Assembly (NCBI GenBank): GCA_000507305.1
Contig: DF240050.1
Location: 79,624-143,623 of the forward strand
Origin: Breviolum minutum Mf 1.05b.01
Taxonomy: Eukaryota; Sar; Dinophyceae; Suessiales; Symbiodiniaceae
DNA length: 64,000 nucleotides
Direction of reading: 5' to 3'
Each line of letters starts with the position of its first letter. The stretch's first letter is position 1. The position numbers and the translations under genes were made by a program. The notes beneath the pieces were generated by a model. The model saw only the letters and a program-made list of their open reading frames with translations, searched no databases and was not told the DNA's origin. Below, piece by piece: positions 55,443-64,000 of the stretch.

Positions 55443-55718
55443 ATGGGGCTCGGCCCAGTCCTCCGGGGATTTTTTGCGGACGAAGTGTCTGGCAAGGCCA
55501 TATTGCCTTGGTATGGTGCTAGCAAGAAGGCCAGGAGCCATCAATTGCACAAGGTGGGCTGTCACCTGGCCATCATTCGTTACAAGGAGAGTACTGGGGC
55601 CTTTAGGAACGTCATGTACTCTGCCGCATGCAACATAATGATCATGTTGTATTCTGGGACAAGAACAAATCATTACAAGGATCCCGTCATGAACCAACCA
55701 GTACTTGGATTTGTTTAA
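55443..55718 (+). CDS. Second open frame 24 nt after the previous stop
   Basis: Starts ATGGGGCTC in another frame and reads GLGPVLRGFFADEVSGK, AILPWYGASKKARSHQLHK, VGCHLAIIRYKESTGAFRN with strong G/C third positions (many AAG, GGC, GTC) to about 55640; the remainder runs through a degraded family-E right end (CCCGTCATGAACCAACC). Either a separate small ORF or, if the stop at 55417 is a mutation, a continuation of the same protein after a frameshift. Function unknown. Confidence 0.45.
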   Translation: MGLGPVLRGFFADEVSGKAILPWYGASKKARSHQLHKVGCHLAIIRYKESTGAFRNVMYSAACNIMIMLYSGTRTNHYKDPVMNQPVLGFV

Positions 55719-56337
55719 GTTGTTTTATTGATTTTTGTACCAGGGTAAATCACCATTTTTCACCACCATTTGCGAGAATACGTTTTTTCCAAGAATGAAA
55801 TAAGCGAATCGAAAACTTATACCTGAAGTTTCATTCCAATTCACCGTGCAAAAAACCCCTTCGCCCAATTCTAGCCCACAACAAATCATAAGGTCAGGTG
55901 AAGATGGTAGCAGCTCCAAGTGAAGCGTATGGCAACTCAGGAATTTGTTGTTGGCAACAGTGCTGATTCAGTCGGTAGAAACGAATCTAGGAAGATTGCA
56001 ATTTGGGGGCACCCAGGTGGCTAATACGGTTATATTATGTTAAGTTCTAAGGTTATCCAATAAGGTTGTCATCAAAATTGCTAGATTCAAATAGATTATA
56101 ATTTTAATAGGTTACATTTTGGGGTGTCTCCAAATCAGGGGCGCAAAAAAAACAATTTCTTTGGAATTATGTGTATGTGTGTGTGTGTGTGGATGTGTCA
56201 TTGTTCTCTTCAGGTTTATAAATGGGGGTGATCTTACCTACTTACTAAGTGTGGTGATCCTCCGAGCACCAGAATGCAGTCTGCAATCGTGGCAAATTGG
56301 GCGATTTTATGTTGGGATTCCTTGTTTTTTGCCTAAG

Positions 56338-56389
56338 AATGTAATTCATCATCCTGGCGGTGACGAGGAATCCGCATCCTGGGTGGAAG
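56338..56389 (+). CDS. Candidate exon with an HPGG motif
   Basis: Between TTTTTTGCCTAAG and GTGGTG. Reads NVIHHPGGDEESASWVE. HPGG is the haem-ligand signature of cytochrome b5 domains, but four residues alone are weak evidence. Its upstream flank is the end of a family-L-like element. Confidence 0.35.
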
Positions 56390-56925
56390 GTGGTGAATCC
56401 AAGTTACACCTCCATATCATGAAGATCCAGAGATATCCACCATGGTTGCCAAGATTCACTCAGCATCAAAGATTTTGACGGCCCCAAAAAAATCCAAAAC
56501 AAAAAACATGGCACGGGGAGTTTCAGCATGAAGGATTGCTAAAAGGAAAATCCATTGGAAAAAATGCATATTTGTAGTTCAAAGCCATTGGTCTCCAAAA
56601 GCATACTATTAAATTCCAACAAAACATCCTAGTCTAGAAAAACTTCAGGTAATCCCAATTCTCCACCCACAATGAGTTTCTTGTGGGAAGTGACGCAAAA
56701 AATGTCACTGAAAGTTGTACAATTTTTGGTTGCTAAGTTTAAAGCGCTAAGCTTTTGTTTTCCCCTGATTTTGAGATAAGAACTGTGGTATACATGCTAA
56801 ACATCTAGTTTTCCCCAGGCATCCCTCAATTAAGAAAAAATGGCATGCTATCGATTTACACCCCAGAAAACCAACAAAAATGGAAATCCCCTAGAAAATT
56901 GGCGGTTTGGGGTCCAGATGTTCAG

Positions 56926-57059
56926 GTTCCAGCCGTCACCTTCCCCGTGCAGCTGTGCTTCAGGTCAACTGCCGAATCTCGACGTGAAGTTGCTAGTGAT
57001 GATGAGGAGGACTTCGAAGAAAGAGTTCCTGGGCAGGATGTGGGATTCCAAAACCTTGG
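56926..57059 (+). CDS. Acidic exon, function unknown
   Basis: After GATGTTCAG the frame reads VPAVTFPVQLCFRSTAESRR, EVASDDEEDFEERVPGQDVG, FQNLG with an acidic DDEEDFEE cluster. Likely donor CTTGG|GTTATT; the frame otherwise runs into the family-A element at 57088. A second acceptor (CCCGTGCAG) is possible 22 nt in. Confidence 0.55.
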
Positions 57060-57087
57060 GTTATTTGGAGGATCAACCCAGTTACAT

Positions 57088-57183
57088 CTAGGTGGTGGTT
57101 TTAAATATTTTTTATGTTCATCCCTACTTGGGGAAATGATCCCCATTTTGACTAATATTTTTCAGATGGGTTGAAACCACCTG
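57088..57183. repeat. Family A TIR element
   Basis: CTAGGTGGTGGTTTTAAATAT..GTTGAAACCACCTGG. The right end is altered. Confidence 0.75.
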
Positions 57184-57408
57184 GCAGGCAGTTAGATGAT
57201 AATTTTCCAACCAAAAAAAATCACCACACAAATTCTCATCTACGTCTTGTTTAACTGCCAGAGCTTCCCTGAAAATTGACAGGGCGGAAACGGAATCTTT
57301 GGTTTTTGTTGTAGATGCCAATCACCATGGGAACCCACGGTTCCTCTATTTTTGGGGGGGCTATCATCCATATTTTTAGGGGTTAAAACCTTCATTTATT
57401 AGGGTGTA

Positions 57409-57559
57409 CTTGGAGGATCATCCCAGCTAGTACGTGGCTGGTAACCCCGATTCATAAACCATTTAGGCCATTTGGAAGGGGTGTTTAACAACCCGATCCT
57501 TATGTGACTTGCGATCACCATGTTTATTCACAACTTTCTAAGTGGGATGATCCTCCAAG
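57409..57559. repeat. Family B TIR element
   Basis: CTTGGAGGATCATCCCAGC..GGGATGATCCTCCAAG, TA on both sides. Confidence 0.85.
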
Positions 57560-58509
57560 TATTTGCTAATACCAATCAGGGGATTATGATAATCATGTCA
57601 TTTTGTATTTTGGCTGTAGGGGGTTATTAGATCCTATTTTTAGATCCATGATAGCACAACAGGGGATTAGATTCAGATAAGGAATTATATAGGGAAAACA
57701 AACCTTGGTTATTTGCCATGCTGGATTCTGACTAAGGCATCACCCAAACTTGGGGTTCTCAACTGTGTAGGGGCTCACAAGTAATGGGTCCCCCTGGTTG
57801 TAAATAAGATGTTTCACCCTGGTAAACCCTCACAGTAACCCCAGGTGTAATAGGATATATAGCCAGGAATTTCAGCCTTCACATATCCGACAGTTAGGTG
57901 GCCCATTACTTCACCTATCCATTCGATCATCCAAAACAAAAAATACCATGTACAATGGGAAAAAAGGACTTTATTCCCCCTGAAAACTCACGAATGTCCC
58001 CTGAAAATCAATAGTTGGAAGATGTAATTCCCGACTGACATAGTCCCTTTTCAAGGTGACTTTCCTTAGTTTTAGGGGCTCAAAACTCTGAAAACATCAT
58101 TGGACCCCTTGGCTGAAGTTTCTCGACAGATCTCGACAGATACGGTACAATTCTCCGATACTGAAGGTGGATGACGTGAGGGTTTTGGTTAAAAATTACC
58201 TCCTGCAAAACTGTTAAATCTGTTAACTTCCATCAACTTTATCCCTAAAACCACCACTGCAGTTGCCTTAAAAAAATTGTAGACATTGGTACACTATGTT
58301 TTCCAGGCTGGTTGTTTTGATGTTTGTAGATATACTGCGCTTTGTTCTAGGGAATAATCTCTACATTAAACAAGCAGCATGCTGCAAACTGCAATCCCAT
58401 AGCATCCATGTATGGTATATTTACCTACATTTACCAAAAAAAATCAACCAAATGCAGGTAACTATACCATAGATGGATGGTATGGGAATGTGATACCGTG
58501 TTTTCTTGT
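57560..58509. other. Repeat fragments, no gene seen
   Basis: Degraded copies of families H/I (about 57985-58080), L (about 58235-58310) and F (about 58396-58490). No acceptable exon. Confidence 0.5.
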
Positions 58510-58581
58510 TGGACCAATCGAGGCCGTGAAGATGTGTCGCGTGTCGTGATGCACCGGTGGGGCGATTTTGTCGATTACTAG
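58510..58581 (+). CDS. Candidate terminal exon
   Basis: Frame WTNRGREDVSRVVMHRWGDF, VDY, TAG, GC-rich and repeat-free, just after a family-F element. No clear upstream AG, so the 5' boundary is unknown. Function unknown. Confidence 0.45.
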   Translation, partial: WTNRGREDVSRVVMHRWGDFVDY

Positions 58582-58751
58582 GTGGGGAACAGATGAGTTG
58601 AGTTGGATCTAAAGTCCCCTAAGGATCGGGCTGTGGGATTCCTTCCAATTGGCGTTTTTTTTAAATGAATTTATGGCTTGAAAATAGGGGATGATCCTAT
58701 CTAACGACTTACTAAGTGGTTAGTGATCCTTTGAGCACACAGGATGCCAAG

Positions 58752-58802
58752 TGTCATCCTACCGGTGATTTCAGGAACCTCCACATCCTGGGTGGGTCCC
58801 AG
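58752..58802 (+). CDS. Candidate internal exon
   Basis: 51 nt between GGATGCCAAG and the donor GTAACC. Reads CHPTGDFRNLHILGGSQ, phase 0 at both ends, following a degraded family-B element (TGATCCTTTGAGCAC). An inner acceptor (GATTTCAG) could shorten it. Confidence 0.4.
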
Positions 58803-58883
58803 GTAACCCTCCGGAAATTCCAAGGGAAATCCAAGAATCCAAGGTGAAAAGAACACCAATCACCAAAAAAAAACAACACAATT

Positions 58884-58989
58884 CTAGGTGGTGGCAACTC
58901 AAACATTTGTTTATTTTCACCCCTAGTTGGGGGAAGATTTCCAATTCACTAGACTAATATTTTTCAGATGGGTTGAAACCACCAACTAG
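58884..58989. repeat. Family A TIR element
   Basis: CTAGGTGGTGGCAACTCAAAC..TTGAAACCACCAACTAG. Confidence 0.85.
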
Positions 58990-60024
58990 ACAATTGTTTC
59001 TTTGGCAAATTCTTCAGGAAAGTAAAAAAACAGGATTCTTGATGAAATCAACTGATGGCAAATTGTTCAAGAAAGCACCCAAAAAAAAGATCATCACAAA
59101 GCGCCTTTTTGTTGATGTTCCTGAACAATTTGCCATCCACTGATTTTGATGTATGATAATGATATAATATGTACCTGGACTCTGGACCTTTAATTTTGGT
59201 TTCCTTGGATTTATGGCTACTCAACCCGCCCCCCCAAATTACCCGCCCAGAATTAAGGCGTTAATAAGACCTTATTCAGGGAAACGAATGGTTAAGAAGC
59301 CCTTATTAAGGGCTTATTTCTGTGGGCTGGGGGTTATATTTGGGGGGGGTTGGTTGATTAGCCAATTACCCATAGGATCCATGTATGGCATGTATGGTAT
59401 ATTTACCTAACACTTGCCATAAAAATCAACCATTCATGGATCGGTAAATTCACCATTCCCACGGATCCTATGGGTTATCGTTACTTCCGTCAACTCTCAA
59501 AGGGTCTACCGACTGGCCCTAGGAGGAACCCACCCTGGAAGTCCCAACCGAGTTTCACCCATTTTTTAGTCCGACCGTTGGGAACTACAAGTTTCACCCC
59601 GGTTTTTTCCTAAGTAGGGGGTGAAAGTCATCATCCAAAAGGAGTTTCACCAATTTTTTTCATGGTGCTTGACTTCCAGGAAAAATTGTTGTCTCTTTGT
59701 TTCCAAGCTGGATATATTTTGAATGATTTGAGCATGAACATGAAGATTCAAACCCTTCATCGTGACGACTTTTCTCAATGGAAAATCAGCAAGTAACTTT
59801 TGCTCTCCTTGAAACTAACATAGCCCCTGAAAAATGATGGTCGGAAGACTGGGTGGTGGTTTGAAATATTTTCTATGTTCACCCCTATTTGGGGAAATGA
59901 TCCAATTTGACTAATATTTTTCAAATGGGTTGAAACCACCAACCAGAAGACCATATTTATTTTTTTTTTTTTTGGGGGGGGGGGGCGAACTGTTACTTTT
60001 AGGGATGGTAAATCGCCTAAACAG
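58990..60024. other. Repeats: inverted pair, F, and nested A
   Basis: An inverted pair with TTGGCAAATTCTTCAGGAA / TTCCTGAACAATTTGCC arms (about 59010-59135), an F copy at about 59365-59475, and a family-A copy (about 59850-59946) inserted in a family-H/I element (left half TGAAACTAACATAGCCCC, about 59810-59848). No exon. Confidence 0.5.
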
Positions 60025-60116
60025 TTCCATTGAAACTCGCCGACAAAAATCGGATTGAAGGCAAGGCCTCTGGCAGTGACAGTGACTTTGCGGTTCAGAA
60101 AAACTCCCGAGATTGA
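60025..60116 (+). CDS. Terminal exon, function unknown
   Basis: After CGCCTAAACAG the frame reads PLKLADKNRIEGKASGSDSD, FAVQKNSRD, TGA. Polar, Ser/Asp-rich end of a protein. It is the only open + frame through the segment. Confidence 0.5.
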
Positions 60117-60180
60117 CGGGAAAGGATGGCAGAGAATTGCCACAGAAAAATTGTTGCGAAATAGTTAAGAAGATCGGGTA

Positions 60181-60321
60181 CTGGAGGATCATCCCAGTTA
60201 GTAAGTACTTAGCAGCCCCCATGTATAAGCCATTTAGCCCATTTGTAAGGGGAATAATCCTACTTAGGGGACTTACTAACCATGGTTATTAACCACTTAC
60301 TAACTGGGATGATCCTCCAAG
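60181..60321. repeat. Family B TIR element
   Basis: CTGGAGGATCATCCCAGTTAG..CTAACTGGGATGATCCTCCAAG. The arms match over at least 20 bp. Confidence 0.85.
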
Positions 60322-60612
60322 TAGCCACTCAGGTGCTTGCTTTTCAGATCTCATTGTCACAAATAACTGGTGGATGAGGATTGGAAAGATCCTGTGGATA
60401 ATCAGCTGATTTTCAGCAAGGTGATTTGAGGAAAAATGATTCTTGCAACTACTTGTTTATGGTGTTTACCAAGTAAGCAATGAAAAAACCTAGTTGTTTA
60501 GGGTACCTAGGGGATTATAGTTACACAGTTGTGTAGGGATTATTTCATAAACCATGACACAAGGATCCCGTCATGAAACAACCAGTATTTCATGGAAATT
60601 AAGGGATGCCAG

Positions 60613-61569
60613 GTTTTTTGACTCTCAAATCCTTTCCCGATGTCTTCCAAATCTCATGGGAAGTTTTCCTAGCTTTCCAGGCCGCAAAAAGTTGCGCAAC
60701 TTTTGTACATACGCAGTTTGGGCATGGCCCGTTTTTTTTCCAAGCAAGTGATGTGGAGTGATGGGATTGATTGGCATCTTCCCGAGTCATTTCCCAGATT
60801 TCACAAGTTCAACTTGCTGGACAAAAAATTACATAAGTCAATGATGAATTTGAGACGCTTAAGATACGCCTCAATCTTTTCAATGATGTACAAATGGTTT
60901 TGTTTGTGTCCAATAAGTTGTGCTTGGAAATGACATGGGGATAGTCCTGAGGTCTGGCAGAGGCGGTGATGTTGTCAAAAAATCATGGGCGTTCGTCGGT
61001 TTTTTGTTGCACCCCCCTCCCCTCGGAAAGTAAGGGACAAAGCTTTTGTTCGTTTGAGGTGATTTTATTTGGTTCTACCATGGTAAATCATCATTAAACC
61101 ATCATTTGGGGATTTTTTCTGTTTTTCCAAGCATTTTAAGCAAATCCAAAGTCCAATGAGTCCAACTTGGCTTATTTTTGAGGGTTGAAAACCAACTGCT
61201 ATAGCTTGGTTGCCGTTCAACCCTGGGAACTAACTGGGTAAATCATCTATTCGTTTTTATGAAGGGAACACGTTTTTATTATCCACTTCTAACGTTGTTT
61301 CAACACACCTTTGGAACACACCCCTAAACCTTTACCAAAAGGCTATGAAGGGATTCCTTTCATAGTTGGCTAGGGGGGATTGTTTGGGGTGTGCTCTACG
61401 GGTGTGTTGTAATTTTCTTGGACCACTGATTCTGTTTTTTTAGGCACTCTACTTTTTCATTTCTTGTCTTCATAAATATCCCAACAACAGACCTGTTCAA
61501 CCGAAAAACATCTTAGACCCGCGTCCACGGGTCGAGCCGTTGCCACTGCTATCAGACCGAGGGTGTGAG
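60613..61569 (+). CDS. Three or four linked exons of an unknown protein
   Basis: Exon 60613-60680 (after GGGATGCCAG) reads FLTLKSFPDVFQISWEVFLA, FQ and ends at a GC donor. Exon 60745-60888 (after TTTTTTTTCCAAG) reads QVMWSDGIDWHLPESFPRFH, KFNLLDKKLHKSMMNLRRLR, YASIFSM to GT (GTACAA). Exon 60952-60970 is 19 nt (SGRGGD) ending at GTTGTC. Phases agree. Exon 61491-61569 (after CCCAACAACAG) could follow in phase 0 (TCSTEKHLRPASTGR.., ending in TGA) or, in another frame, read PVQPKNILDPRPRVEPLPLL to a GT donor. Family unknown; the first exon is amphipathic. Confidence 0.45.
61293..61413. repeat. Family K element, copy 2
   Basis: CGTTGTTTCAACACACCTTTGG..CTACGGGTGTGTTGTAAT. Only scattered substitutions from 19081-19200. 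Confidence 0.75.
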
Positions 61570-61727
61570 GTTTTATAGTTCGCTACCTTCAAGCAGCAAT
61601 TTGCCCACAAGTCGACTTGTTGAAAAAATGTCGGATTTTTTGAACCAGATTCCTGGTGTATATCGTATACCTATGGAACAATTGCGGTGAGATATACTTT
61701 TCAGGTTTTACTGGGTTTTTTATATAT

Positions 61728-61832
61728 CCCATAGGATCCATTGATGTGTGGTATAATATACCTACATTTACCATAAAAATCAACCATTCATGGATCGGTA
61801 AATATACCATGTTCCATGGATCCGTCATGGGT
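61728..61832. repeat. Family F TIR element (CCCATAGGATCCAT)
   Basis: CCCATAGGATCCATTGATG..ACCTACATTTACCATAAAAATC..GGTAAATATACC..CCATGGATCCGTCATGGG. Confidence 0.75.
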
Positions 61833-61881
61833 TATATAAGTTATACATGCAAGTTTCCTTCCTGGTGGTCAAATTTTACCT

Positions 61882-62222
61882 GTGAAGTTCATGAGCTCTT
61901 TGGAGAGCAAAATCTTTGCTCCATCTTCGTTTACCGGACACTTGCGGCTGAGGCAAAGGCCGCACGATTTTGGCTCAAACAGCAGGAAAACGCCAATTTT
62001 GGAGAAGTTTTGGGCATGGGGAAAAAACCGAATTGTTGTCGTTTTTTCTGTTGAAATCAATATCAGCAATATATAGCAATTGATTCTGTAATTTTGAAAT
62101 CTGATGATATTCGTCCGAAGATTGAAACCGGTTTCAAGTGTGAAGTTATTTCGAAGACCGAGGGACATGATAGAACTCAGCAACAACTGCAAGACAGACT
62201 CTGCTGCAAACAGGATGACTAA
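61882..62222 (+). CDS. Candidate exon pair, secure part 62067-62222
   Basis: The secure exon 62067-62222 follows ATCAATATCAG and reads QYIAIDSVILKSDDIRPKIE, TGFKCEVISKTEGHDRTQQQ, LQDRLCCKQDD, TAA (51 codons, the only open + frame). Upstream, 61882-62016 has two plausible frames (VHELFGEQNLCSIFVYRTLA.. or MKFMSSLESKIFAPSS..) and may hold an earlier exon. No known domain. Confidence 0.5.
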
Positions 62223-62240
62223 AAGATGAATGTACAATAT

Positions 62241-62341
62241 GGGTGTTTCCATAAATGGTGGTACCCAACAACCATTAGTTTTCCTACTAAAAATGATCAT
62301 TTTGGGGTGTTTTGGGGGTACCACCATTTACGGAAACACCC
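62241..62341. repeat. Family G TIR element
   Basis: GGGTGTTTCCATAAATGGTGGTACCCAAC..GGTACCACCATTTACGGAAACACCC between ATAT and ATAT. The arms are nearly perfect over 27 bp. Confidence 0.85.
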
Positions 62342-62691
62342 ATATGGACGGAGTTTTTACCAGGTTTGACTGTTTGACTCATCAAAATGGGTGCATCCAA
62401 CAAAGCCCATGTTTTGAAAAAATTCGTTTTCAATCAATTTGAGTGCAATTTGTAGGTATAAAATTTGATGGAAAAAACCATTTACATTGGGGCCGGCCTA
62501 CACCCTGGTTCACAATGGGAAAAGTAGTACCGACCCTTCAAACAAACTTCATGAGCCACACTGTTTGGGCAAGACCCAAAGTGTACCCTCCCCCAAAACT
62601 AAGAGTTCACCCCTGAAAATAGGCTGAAACCCCAAAAGGAAAGACTTGTCTCCCATTCCCACCATTTTGAAGAGGCTATGCTAAGGAAGTG

Positions 62692-62703
62692 TACACATTT
62701 CAG
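62692..62703 (+). promoter_or_regulatory. Candidate spliced-leader acceptor of the MATSK gene
   Basis: TACACATTTCAG, 53 nt before the start codon. A trans-splice site is expected at the 5' end of dinoflagellate mRNAs. Alternatively it is the acceptor of an exon read in another frame (KQKQALFQLISADRADS, HGDEQ) that shares the same GTGAGT donor. Confidence 0.35.
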
Positions 62704-62756
62704 CAAACAGAAACAGGCATTGTTCCAACTTATTTCCGCGGATCGTGCCGATAGCC

Positions 62757-63979
62757 ATGGCGACGAGCAAGGTGAGTGGTGGGAAGGCGGTTTTTGGGGT
62801 ATATCCAATATATCCGTTTGGCTCAAATTCATGGTAAATGTAGGTAAATATTCCATACATGGAGCATTTCGGTAATGAGATGTAACATCAATGGTTTTTT
62901 TGTTTCCAATGCTGAAGTTCTTTGCAGGTCAAAAACTTAAATTCCCATGAAACTAGACTTGATCTAGGGCTAAACCAAATGTATTGAAACCTGGCAAATT
63001 GATGCGTTCAAGTTCCAAATATTTAGTTTATCCCCCTAGGTGGATGATGAAAAAACGATAGCCAAGTCATGTTGTCATGTTTGCTTTTGCACCTTGGAAG
63101 AAGGGGTAAGAAACAACAAAAACAACAACCACGACCACGACCACAACGACAACAAATAACAAAGTCAAAGGCTCCCAATGTAAATATTGTGGAGATGTTT
63201 CTTTTCCACTCCCATCGTTCACTGATGTTTTTTCTTCCAATGATAAATGCTGGCACAAGAAGGGGGCCCCTACCAGTCATAAGCAGGGTTGCAACTCAAC
63301 TTATAAGGGCTACAACTGCAGTTCACCCATATATAAGACCATAGTGGAGTTATACTCCCCAAAAAACGTCCTCTGGGAAAATCAATGGTTGGAAGATGTA
63401 TTTCCTATTTCAAACAAAGTCCCTTTTAAGCGGACATGTTAGTTTTCAGGGGTGAAACATTACTGGTGATGGGGCCCACTTCGCAGGTTTTTTTGGACAT
63501 TGACATTGATGGCGAACTCGCCGCTTTTCAACTGGGACAAGCTTTTGTGGAGGCTGAGGGAAGAACGTGGTGTATTTTTTTTGAAAAGTGAGAAGTTGTC
63601 ACGTTTCTTCAAGCATTTAGAAGTATATACATGAGAGTTGAGCAAAAGGTCCATGAAAGGGGTTTCCTTTGCGTAAGCCTTTGGGTATGCAATTAACAGT
63701 CTCGGCTCAAGTTTTTTCTGAAATGGCGAAAGATTTTTTTTTTCTGGCTAAAGTTTTGGCGAAAGTTCATGTACAAATGTCTAACTTGCATTGTAGATAT
63801 GTGTACTTAGTGTTTATTATGTATATATGTATCATTTTGTAAAAACTATTGGGGGATTTTTCGCGAAAGTTTGGCGAAAGTTTTGCTAAAGCCTTGGCGA
63901 AAGACGACCTTCATTTGAAGATTTTGAAGGCTAGGTGGCCTAAACTGTGGACTTGTTGTGTCAGAACTGACCGATGAAG
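62757..63979 (+). CDS. Gene start with Cys-rich CxxC segment, runs off the window
   Basis: Exon 1 (62757-62771) is GCCATGG context, MATSK, then the consensus donor GTGAGT. Exon 2 (63040-63105) between TATCCCCCTAG and GTAAGA reads VDDEKTIAKSCCHVCFCTLE, EG, with closely spaced cysteines (CCHVCFC) that could start a zinc-binding fold. Exon 3 (63487-63559) after CACTTCGCAG reads VFLDIDIDGELAAFQLGQ, AFVEAE and ends at a GA donor. Exon 4 (63965-63979) is 15 nt, adding ELTDE, with GTGAGC. Phase holds throughout. VFLDIDIDG recalls the first strand of cyclophilins, but the rest does not follow that family, so no function is assigned. The 3' end is beyond the window. Confidence 0.6.
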
Positions 63980-64000
63980 GTGAGCAAGGACCAACATCTT

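Overview
This is a piece of a eukaryotic nuclear genome, almost certainly a dinoflagellate; the order Suessiales (Symbiodiniaceae or Polarella) is my best guess, but the species cannot be fixed from the sequence. The reasons are: coding sequence is cut into very small exons (10 to about 180 nt) by introns of mostly 0.8-4 kb; the exons that join in frame use GC and GA as well as GT 5' splice sites, always with AG acceptors usually followed by G; every gene I can assemble lies on the + strand; and the space between exons is packed with short terminal-inverted-repeat (TIR) elements of the kind described as introners or MITEs in this group. No rRNA, tRNA, CRISPR or prokaryote-style operon is visible. 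A 440-base run of N lies at 43860-44299.

Six gene models hold together because domain order, splice sites and reading-frame phase agree. (1) 10382-21755: one RRM followed by a Gly/Cys-rich then Gly/Asn/Trp-rich tail, nine exons, with a stop. (2) 22703-33055 and probably beyond: a second, CELF/Bruno-like RRM, six exons. (3) 38662-42205: a gene with a clear start exon and a 10-nt microexon, function unknown. (4) 44879-47990, perhaps to 48545: a GNAT-fold N-acetyltransferase whose N-terminus probably lies in or before the N gap. (5) 51632-52125: a compact gene with 73-bp and 68-bp introns, function unknown. (6) 62757-63979 and off the window end: a gene starting MATSK with a Cys-rich CxxC segment, function unknown. 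About twenty-five more isolated coding-like exons are given with lower confidence; the intervals 1271-9862, 48758-48819 and 52506-62222 belong to genes I could not assemble.

The non-coding space is dominated by about a dozen families (called A to L here) of roughly 90-250-bp imperfect palindromes, most flanked by TA. Family right ends finish in AG (CTCCAAG, ATCCAAG, CAACAG, AACTAG, ATCTAAG), so an inserted copy carries a ready 3' splice site. Two introns (21473-21723 and 29742-29922) consist of almost nothing but one family-B element, with the exon resuming exactly at the element's right end. The two neighbouring RRM genes share the domain but not intron positions, as expected if introns were gained after they diverged. 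No transposase gene is visible, so the elements would be non-autonomous. Two zinc-finger-like stretches (11908-12402 and 49027-49672, the latter frameshifted) may be relics of larger mobile elements.

Limits: all exon boundaries were placed by eye from phase, motif and splice-site agreement; no database, RNA or alignment tool was used. Long open frames in this AT-rich, repeat-rich DNA are mostly chance readings through TIR elements and were left out.
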